64,000 nt of DNA from Escarpia spicata (Eukaryota > Annelida > Polychaeta > Sabellida > Siboglinidae), in assembly GCA_963995525.1 (NCBI GenBank), contig OZ023206.1, positions 64,523,361 to 64,587,360 on the forward strand, read 5' to 3'. Within the stretch, counting starts at the first letter, position 1, and every line of letters begins with the position of its first letter. Below are positions 56,144 through 64,000 of the stretch, one piece after another. The notes below the pieces were generated by a model. The model saw nothing but the letters and a program-made list of their open reading frames with translations. It searched no databases and was not told where the DNA came from. Position numbers and translations under genes: made by a program.

Positions 56144-56477
56144 TGGAGCGCAGTGGTGCAGTGGATAGAGCATCGGACTCTCATTCGAGAGAACCCGGAT
56201 TCGAATCCTGTGCTGCCGTGTCGAACCTTGGACAAGTTCGTCCACTCTACCTTGCTCAAGTTCACTCAGCTATATCAACGAGTACTTGGCTATATACAGT
56301 GGTGGTTATTTGAGTACGAGTAGTCTTCGCACATTAATTGCAGCGTGGCTTAATGCTTCCCAGAGAAGTCGAGATGGAGTTCGATTGACCAGGTCTGCCC
56401 GGGAGTAAAATGTAAAGCGCTTTGAGCAGTCGTAAGGATTTAATACTACGCTATATAAGAACTTACCTTCTTACTTT
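56144..56477 (+). mobile_element. Full-length SINE in intron 3
   Basis: The head 'ggagcgcagtggtgcagtgg' with box B 'attcgaatcc' near 56198-56208, full body, and tail 'ctacgctatataagaactta'. The anticodon-arm region ('cggactctcattcgag') again resembles Glu(CTC). After the reference copy at 22844 it is the best preserved member. Confidence 0.88.
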
Positions 56478-57840
56478 TCTTTGTCAGTTCGACCGTCGCA
56501 CATGACATCAACCGCACGTCTTTTTTAAACCGTTTCTTCCTACGTATTTATAGTCCGTTTATTCAGTCTGTTGTTTTATGTTTGAGTACAGATAAGACAA
56601 CGCCGATACGAAACGCCATCAATTAGAAGTGCCCGAGCTATGTGCCAACTATTGACTTAAGGGCTTAGTACACATGTCGGCTAGACCCAAATCGCTGTAA
56701 TTGCAATTGCGAGAGCCTAGTGCACATACGGAACCGTCGAGATTCGAAACAAAAGCGATATGCTAATTTACTCTTTGACCAATCAGCGCTGTTGTTTGGC
56801 GTGACGTCAAATTGCACATGTTCCAATATAACGATGTAAACACAAAATACAATCGCAGACTCAATGTTTTGTATTTTTGTTTAATTTGATGTAATTTGAA
56901 TTGGTTTTATGGAATCCAGTGAATATCATGTTTAATTACGAGCTCAACTTTCAATTCTTTGCTGAAGTTTGTATAATGTTATTCCAACATAAAAAAATAT
57001 GTGAACACTATGTAGTTACATGAATGCAAGGTGAAATCGTAACGGATGATGACTTAGCGGCGAGAGTTGCTATACGCTCCGTCTCATCCCGATTATAAAA
57101 ACTCACAGGGGCCAAGCTGGACATGACTGATAAGTGATAATCAATAGAAAGATTGCAACAAAAGTTTCGATATCAGTATAAACGAAGCGTGCAGAAGCAT
57201 ACCTGCCTTTACATGATTTTTGCTCAAGCACCCCTTCAGTTCATGTTTGAAACAATAGCTGTCATTAGTATAAAACGTCAAAGGATAGGATTGAACAATT
57301 TACTATTAAAATACTCATTATTCAAGGTCCGCGTTGTCCTCATGCAATTGACATTTTGACCAATTCCCCCGGCAAGTGCGTTTGGTTGTCATATACACCT
57401 CGTTGGATGTCACTTAGAGTGTCACTGAGCCACATTTTAGTGATCTTCATCTACACAGCTTCCAGCGTGTCGTTGACTATAACGGGCTGAAAAATAAGAG
57501 CAATTACGAGCTCAAATATATGTAAAACGCTCCGCAAACTCTCACCGCAGCAGTCCAATTAATGCTTCGTATGTGTCCGGCCTTTCTTGTTCGTTTTAAA
57601 GAATGTTAAGAAATGCAATAGTTGCAACGTGACCTCGAAAGCGGAACCGAATTGGAAGAAACGAACCAGAATAGTTATTTGGATAGGTATTCTCGTCGCT
57701 TGAGTTGAACATTCTTAAGATTGCGCTGTGCCACGATGTCAACAAGAATTGAAAACCAGCAGATGCAGCTGGGGGCCAGCGTTGTCTGGTAGGCATTACC
57801 TATGAAAACGTCTGCTCCACGAACAAGCCAATACCATGTC
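56478..57840. other. Intron sequence, no gene seen
   Basis: I see no recognisable exon. The minus strand at 57596-57796 is open for 66 codons and may belong to the hAT element that follows, but I see no motif in it. Confidence 0.45.
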
Positions 57841-58265
57841 TCATCTCATCTCATACCGTGCATGGCACCTCAACTCAGCCAGCGCACATCGCAGTAGCAT
57901 AGGAGATCTTGATGGTGCGCATTCATCTCTGCTTGAAGGCGCTTGAACTGCCGGAGGTTTATGCCACGAGCGCGAACGTAGTTCACGGTCTTCACGACGG
58001 CGTTCAGTGTCTTTAGCTTTTTCTTTGAAGCTACACAGGCTTTGTTGTCGAATAGACGATGCAGTGGCACCTGAATCGTCTCGAATCTTTCCAATCAGCA
58101 AAACAACTCCTTTTGTTCTTCGTGCCATGAAAGGTGCACCATGCAAATGTATATTGTCATCCCGCGGGCCGCATTGTGTGCAATCTCGCGTTTAGTCCCG
58201 CGGGCCGCATGAAATAGCTTCGCGGGCCGCAGTTGACCTGCAGACCGCAGGTTGCCGACCCCTGC
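57841..58265 (-). pseudogene. hAT-family transposase fragment with 5' terminal repeat
   Basis: The minus strand begins at about 58265 with 'caggggtcggcaacc', a terminal repeat common to many hAT elements, followed by 'gcggcccgcg' palindromic sequence. Further in, frames read 'LIGKIRDDSGA', 'LHRLFDNKACVASKK' and 'VVKTVNYVRARGINLRQFKR', ending in 'DLLCYCDVRWLS'. This resembles the ZBED/GTF2IRD2-like hAT transposase region with its 'VRWLS' motif. It is split by a frameshift. The other terminus was not found on the left, so the element is truncated. Confidence 0.8.
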
Positions 58266-58414
58266 CGTAAACTATACCGGGCAGTTGTGAGGGATGAGTG
58301 CTGTCACCCCGCGGCGTCTGGATAATCGAGGCTATTAATAATCAGGGTTCCGTAGTAGGCGGAACACAAGACATTATAGTAGACTGAGAAGAGGAACACG
58401 AAAATAAAACGGTA

Positions 58415-58672
58415 AAGGTACGTTTTTTATATAGCGCGACGAGCAATCCTTAGGACTGCACGGAGCACTTTACAGTTCACTCAATGACAGAGATGTTCAA
58501 TCGAACACCATCCCGATTTTTCTGTGAACCATTCAGCAACGTTGCAATTACTGCACGAAGACTATTCGTGCACAAATACCCACTACTGTCTATAGCCAGG
58601 TACTCAGTCACACAGTTGGCTGAACTGGAGCAGCATCGAGTGAACGATCTTGCGCAAGGTTAGAAACTTCAG
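58415..58672 (-). mobile_element. SINE, minus strand, head mostly missing
   Basis: It starts with the reversed tail ('ttatatagcgcgacgagcaa') and contains the reversed body ('tgttcaatcgaacaccatcc', 'atacccactactgtctatag'). It ends near 'cttgcgcaaggttagaaac'. It is more diverged than the copies at 22844 and 56144. Confidence 0.75.
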
Positions 58673-59181
58673 TTCTCAAGTGAAGCTGTCAACAGTACAT
58701 CACCTTGCCCCATGGCAACGACGATTAAACGACAGTGTGAAGAAGAAGATAAGCAGAAGAAACAGAGCAAGTTTCTTTTACACCATGTACATAATTCAGT
58801 TGTGTTATATCATACATAACAAATAAATGATATTAATACATAAACATTAATATCGGACTCCTAGTGAGACACACGTGTCGCTATCATAGGAGGAGCCACC
58901 CCGGTTTTAATTAAATACTTTCATTGCTCATTAATCACGTGTCTGTCTCGTATATGTTGTGAGTTATCTTATTTAATAAAATGCAGGTAGGAATAGCCGA
59001 GAGTGGACGAAGATTACCGACCAAGACGGAATAGAATAGTAAATATGACTGAACTAACTAGATTATGTAGACACCATCCCGCAAGGGATCATTGGCAGAA
59101 GGAGAACAACACGAGCATACATATATTCTTTGTTATTTTTTATTTGCATACATTATTGAAATATTTATTTTCCATACACAG
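58673..59181. other. Intron sequence, no gene seen
   Basis: Nothing recognisable before the acceptor of exon 4. Confidence 0.5.
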
Positions 59182-59344
59182 TTAAAGCTCTTGAAATTGC
59201 CTTGGATTTGGACCAGTCCAGACTGTACTTCACAACATACGACCAGAGTGTGGAAGCCGTCGATTGGAATGGAAAAAACCGGGAGAAATTCATCTTATCA
59301 GATATTGGCAAAACAAGTGGAATAGCGTTGGACTTTCACAACAG
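59182..59344 (+). CDS. YWTD beta-propeller protein, exon 4
   Basis: Acceptor 'ttttccatacacag'. The first two bases complete a valine codon. Donor 'cacaacag|gtagcc', phase 2. It reads 'KALEIALDLDQSRLYFTTYD', 'QSVEAVDWNGKNREKFIL' and 'GKTSGIALDFHNR'. The 'LDLDQSRLYFTT' and 'V..VDWNG' pattern is a complete propeller blade (LYFTT in place of LYWTD), and 'SGIALD' starts the next. Confidence 0.9.
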
Positions 59345-59349
59345 GTAGC

Positions 59350-59835
<486 letters not shown>

Positions 59836-59930
59836 ATATGCAGTTGTATGCATTCACGACGTCAGCATGCGTCTATGATTACTAGTATAATTTACATGTA
59901 TAATTACATTATTTGTTATATACCTTACAG

Positions 59931-60082
59931 AATTCTGTACGTCGGTACCCGACTCCCGGAGAGAATCCACAAATATAATATGGACAACCTTTCAAATGCA
60001 CGACCTTTGAAGACGCTTTCTGAAGATGTAAACACACTGGCTGTTAACTACAAGTATGAAACGCTGTGCTGGGCTAAACAAC
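59931..60082 (+). CDS. YWTD beta-propeller protein, exon 5
   Basis: Acceptor 'tatataccttacag' and donor 'aaacaac|gtaagc'. The first base completes an arginine codon. It ends in phase 1. It reads 'ILYVGTRLPERIHKYNMD', 'ARPLKTLSEDVNTLAVNY' and 'KYETLCWAKQ'. It holds the end of one blade and the start of the next, with 'LYVGT' and 'LCWAK' at the YWTD positions. The YWTD motif is therefore degenerate here. Confidence 0.88.
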
Positions 60083-61943
60083 GTAAGCGAGAACGTACTG
60101 ATTTTACCGTTTATTAATTAAAGTTCTTAAAATCTTACCACTGCCAATTCACTAATGGTGTATTATTAATTTCATTCCTCGATTGTGTCGTAAGCATGTT
60201 TTTTACATCAACCTAGGAGCAGTGTAGTGGTTACGTTCGATTTATTCAAGGTAACGTAGCAACAAGTTTGGTTTGGAAAAGCTTACGTAACATTGTTTGG
60301 TTCTAGCGAATGCAGTTGGTAGATATCTAGTGATGTCCCAAGTACAGTTTGCATCAATTAATTGTTCATTAAGAAACAACGGCAGTTTGACGAATCGTGC
60401 CCTTCCTTAAAAGCACGAACATTGGCACCTAGTTAGAACTCACGAAGAGAAAAATATCTCTCAGTTTGCCCTGGTGCCCTTTTTTAAATGGCCTCCGCTA
60501 CTTATTGTTATCGCGCTTCGACAATGAATGGTCTCCGTTAATGTCTCTTCCGTGCTGTGCATGGCTGTATTACCTGTTCCCAGGAACATTATACGCCACG
60601 ATATATTTACAAATCATTTAATGCAGATTGGCTTAAAGGGAAACAAAAGAAATTGTTTTGAAGTTATGCAACTAAAAAGGTTAATACAAACTAACCATTT
60701 GCAAATTCAATCAAAATTGTTACATCAATTATTAACTCAGAATGCGGTCTCAAAGATTCTAATAAAATGTCCGATATCCTGGAGGCTGATATCATGCTCA
60801 TGGCGAGACGCGTGATGAATAAGCGCCGAGCTGTGACGTCGGTTATGTCGTGTCAGGTTCCTAGTTTTGTTCGACATGTGTACGAATACGCCGGCTGGGT
60901 TGTCGGTTTGTCATATTCCCTTCGATTCAGAAGCTGAGTTACACTTTTGAATGCATGAACTACTGTTATAATACCAAACCATTCACATTACCAACATAAT
61001 ATTTTTTGAATGTACACCAACAATAAATTCGGCTGTCATTAACGTAGTAAACTTCGGTACTTGCTGTGGCACTGTGAATATGAACAACTCAAAATAGAAA
61101 TAAAACGACTTGCACCATAATGGAAAGTGGCATAATCAGCTAAGAATGTACCATTACGAATGCTAACAAATAGTTGCCCGAAATATATGGGTTTACTGAC
61201 CGTGGTAAAATAGACTAGTGTTCCCAGTTCGGCGACCGACTAACCGGAAAGAGTAGGAACACGTGACGTCAGCTTTTCTATAAAAATGGCACTGTCCATA
61301 CAACTTTAATTTTGTTTCTTCAACAAGATTATTGTAATAAAATGCTAGCATAATAGTTTTAATTGTATTTGCAAATTCATGGCTACGTTTTATTAATGCA
61401 TTTAGATGCATAGACCAAAACAATTGCCTTTTCCCTTTAACTTTATATTGTATTATATTGAAACAATAAACTTTTTTGCTGTGCGTATACGTCTAACACT
61501 AACTAATGAAACCATTAGCTTAACCTAAACATCGTTTAAGTTTCACGGCATCGTCTACCATACCATTCATATACGTGCTACATTATCTAACAAAATTACG
61601 CTGTTTTCTTTCTTTTAACGATCAATAAACAATTTGAAATAGTAAGACATGTGTTTGTATTATACCTATGAGCATCACGCATATTAAGAAGCATCATTGT
61701 AAATTTGTATCGGCAGTCGTAATGACGCCGCCCTGCATAGTTGTGTGGATATGCAGGAGGTTCAACGACCTATAGGTCGTGGTTTTTGTGGTTAGTAGGT
61801 CAGAAAGCTATTTACCGGACATAATTTTTCGCTGGCGAAAACCTATAGGCAGAAGGGTGGTTTCAATTACGACGTTGTCAACTATATACTTCTGATATTT
61901 GTCATATTTGGTTGAACTAATAAATGTGTTAATTTATATGCAG
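60083..61943. other. Intron sequence, no gene seen
   Basis: This longest featureless intron stretch is AT-rich. No coding exon is supported, and the phases of exons 5 and 6 already agree. Confidence 0.5.
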
Positions 61944-62067
61944 TGACGCACGAAATAGTGTGTAGTAACTACGATCTAGAAGACCTCCAGACGTTAGCTC
62001 GGGCAGATGATGAACTCAAAGGCATAGTATTTGACGACGACACTATGTACTCTTCGGAAGACCAGAG
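61944..62067 (+). CDS. YWTD beta-propeller protein, exon 6
   Basis: Acceptor 'aatttatatgcag' and donor 'gaccagag|gtaatg'. It begins by completing a leucine codon and ends in phase 2. It reads 'THEIVCSNYDLEDLQTLARA' and 'DELKGIVFDDDTMYSSEDQ'. 'LKGIVFDDDTMY' is the first strand of a further blade. The usual tryptophan box is absent. Confidence 0.85.
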
Positions 62068-62361
62068 GTAATGTAGACTGAAGACATGTCATAGCCGTTC
62101 TACACAATGTCTTACGTAATTCGATGTGCGACTGTCACGCAATGCGTCTCATTGCACCAGTGGCTAAATCGTCTACAGTTTACCTCATTCGTAATGAAGG
62201 CAGTCTTCCGGGTATGTCCTTTATAGACTGTTACACTCCCGCGTTCCGCTTTTCTTTCGACTTTTCTCTTAGTCTCCATTTTCTTGCTGTTTAACCAGAT
62301 ATGTCTTCTGCAGCAGCAACAAAACCTTTCACATCCTCCCATTCGTTGTCCAGTAGTCAAC

Positions 62362-62640
62362 AATTCAGCTCCATTTCACAAGGAAGATAATGAAAATATA
62401 CCGGCCCGATATCATCTCCAACACCAGACTCCGCCACGCCAAAAATCAACAAAACATCTCTCTCACCCTGACAAAGAGGAGGTGGACATGGCGTGGCCAT
62501 GTCTACGGGATGAGCAGTGACCTACCAGTAAAACCAGCACTGATCTGGGTGCCAGAAGAAAATATCGAACAGACAGACCAAAAAAGAACAATAGAATAAA
62601 CTTGAAGACCGCTGGGCTGACGTGGTCTAGCAGCAAGGAG
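62362..62640 (+). pseudogene. LINE reverse-transcriptase C-terminal fragment in intron 6
   Basis: It reads 'KIMKIYRPDIISNTRLRHAK' and then 'LTKRRWTWRGHVYGMSS', followed by a decayed 'ADVV' and 'LSHGTKDT'-like end. It is the same family as the pieces at 2000, 9240 and 29640 but extends further 3' and is a separate insertion. It lacks the catalytic domain. Confidence 0.75.
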
Positions 62641-63353
62641 AGTCCAAGACACAGAGTTCTGGCGAGATGTTGTCACACGGCACAAAGGATACATAAATGC
62701 GTAATAAATTTTCTCTCCCACATTACTTGTCCACTTGTCCACCACTTGGAATAAGTGGACTTCGACTAAGGAGTATACACCTATCAGTTGATTTCGCACA
62801 AACAAGTCGAACAATCTTTGTATATACTTTTTTCCATTAAACGTTCTTAGACTCTCCCCGCGTTTCTATAATCAGTAAACGTATGTGGAGCAACATATAG
62901 TTGATACACTAATAAATGCATTGATACATAAGAAGATATCCAGAGGTCCAAAATGGTTCCTTGTGATAATAGCGTACAAGTCTAAATCACCTAGTTGAGA
63001 CATGGCCAAAAGAAGCGCATCCATGAAAGATCAAATAAACCTCACGACAAGAAAGAATCTACAGATACGCTGATTAAGTTTACTTGAAGTTAATTTAACT
63101 TTAACCTTCTGAATGTATGAGGCAGAGCACAGGTGATGAACAAAACCGTACCATCCCTTCAATCAGGATCATCTTGCGCCCGCCGCAACAAAGAATCTGC
63201 AGTTCAAGAATCGGGTATCTGATCTTTCCGTCTTCTGGAAGTGAGTATTGCTCATATCCAGTATGTTCTGTTCTTTGATTAATGCCGTCTATTTCATCTC
63301 ACCAGTTTAACTGTGAAGACAATGTTTTTTTAAACATGACTATGCAAGTCATC

Positions 63354-63355
<2 letters not shown>
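62641..63355. other. Intron sequence, no gene seen
   Basis: No recognisable exon or repeat before the CA arrays. Confidence 0.5.
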
Positions 63356-63435
<80 letters not shown>

Positions 63436-63440
63436 TCACA
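63356..63440. repeat. (CA)n microsatellite
   Basis: An almost pure CA run, followed about 110 bases later by a second, interrupted one at 63545-63665. The segment between them partly repeats upstream sequence: 'gattcttgaactgcaggctt' near 63515 is the inverse of 'aatctgcagttcaagaatcg' near 63195. Confidence 0.95.
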
Positions 63441-63544
63441 CATATATATTTCTAGTCAAAGTACAGAACATATTGGATAAAAAAAATACTCATTCCCAGA
63501 AGAAGATAAGGTGCTAGATTCTTGAACTGCAGGCTTTTGTTAGA

Positions 63545-63582
63545 CACGCACACATACACACACACACACACGTACACGCACA

Positions 63583-63659
<77 letters not shown>

Positions 63660-63665
63660 ACACGA
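63545..63665. repeat. (CA)n microsatellite, interrupted
   Basis: CA units with occasional CG and AA changes. It ends about 40 bases before the acceptor of exon 7. Confidence 0.95.
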
Positions 63666-63706
63666 TATAACAGTAATGGCATAATAACACTTTGATTTAT
63701 GTCCAG

Positions 63707-63869
63707 TGTTTGTCAACGCCGCAACAACCGCCGAACAGTTGTTGCTCACTTTGAGAACACGCCATACGACATGGCCCTATTACAAGGAGAATGTCGCCCG
63801 CCAGACATGAGTGACGACGATTCTCCTTCGTTGCCCCATCCCGAAAGTACGACGATTTTCATTGGTTAA
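63707..63869 (+). CDS. YWTD beta-propeller protein, exon 7 (last visible)
   Basis: Acceptor 'gatttatgtccag'. The first base completes a serine codon. It reads 'VCQRRNNRRTVVAHFENTPY', 'DMALLQGECRPPDMSDDDSP' and 'SLPHPES'. Two outcomes are possible: splicing at 63846 ('cccgaaa|gtacga', phase 1), or read-through to the TAA at 63867-63869 after six more residues. If spliced, the protein continues beyond the window, and exons 1-7 give about 316 residues, one propeller and a short acidic end. 'CQRRNNR' and 'GEC' do not form an obvious EGF module. No membrane anchor is seen. Confidence 0.75.
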
Positions 63870-64000
63870 CTTATCGATTGTTTTCCAGGACATTGCATCA
63901 CACTACTATATTAATATGCTAATTAGGGAGCATCATAACCGTATCTCCTCCTAAGCGCCGAGGTATACTCGCCCCTTTCTCTCGTCTTTCCCTTCCGTCG
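63870..64000. other. No feature seen
   Basis: Non-coding sequence to the window end. Confidence 0.5.

Overview
This is eukaryotic, animal nuclear DNA. It has GT-AG introns, a tRNA-derived SINE family, several non-LTR retrotransposons, MITEs, long minisatellites and widely spaced genes. The coding families (a GT11 fucosyltransferase, an LDLR-type YWTD propeller, a multi-pass membrane protein) and the CR1-, L2- and hAT-type repeats point to an invertebrate metazoan, probably marine. I cannot name the phylum from sequence alone. Nothing bacterial, organellar or obviously viral was seen.

Three host genes can be supported, all on the + strand. (1) A single-exon alpha-1,2-fucosyltransferase-like type II membrane enzyme (35458-36504). 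(2) A three-exon (visible part) multi-pass membrane protein of a family I do not recognise (38589-41577). (3) A secreted YWTD beta-propeller protein spread over at least seven exons and about 15 kb (48419-63846 or 63869), with introns full of minisatellites, SINEs and microsatellites.

Layout. 1-33420 is a repeat-dominated block. A long mosaic segment occurs three times in direct orientation: copy A (1-4950, left end cut by the window), copy B (6240-11755) and copy C (27050-33420). The copies share one truncated SINE and one degraded LINE C-terminal fragment, and they differ by later insertions, so the order of events can be read. Between A and B lie an RT fragment and an inverted duplicate of the last exon of the membrane-protein gene (5552-6238). 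Between B and C lie a minus-strand CR1-type LINE whose ORF1 encodes a PHD-like finger and an SGNH esterase (about 11755-16365), a nearly intact plus-strand L2/jockey-type LINE (about 16930-22552), a full SINE, and two copies of a TTAA-flanked MITE, one with its empty site beside it. 33421-48418 holds genes 1 and 2, further SINE/LINE pieces and a 2.6-kb 25-bp minisatellite with higher-order structure. 48419-64000 is gene 3.

The strongest observations are structural: filled/empty site pairs that prove insertions, a tRNA-derived SINE family with a well conserved non-tRNA body in at least seven independent insertions, a minisatellite higher-order repeat, an inverted exon duplication, and a SINE that runs to within about 20 bases of a coding exon's acceptor. 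No operon-like or defence-type system was found, and the three genes show no evident functional link.
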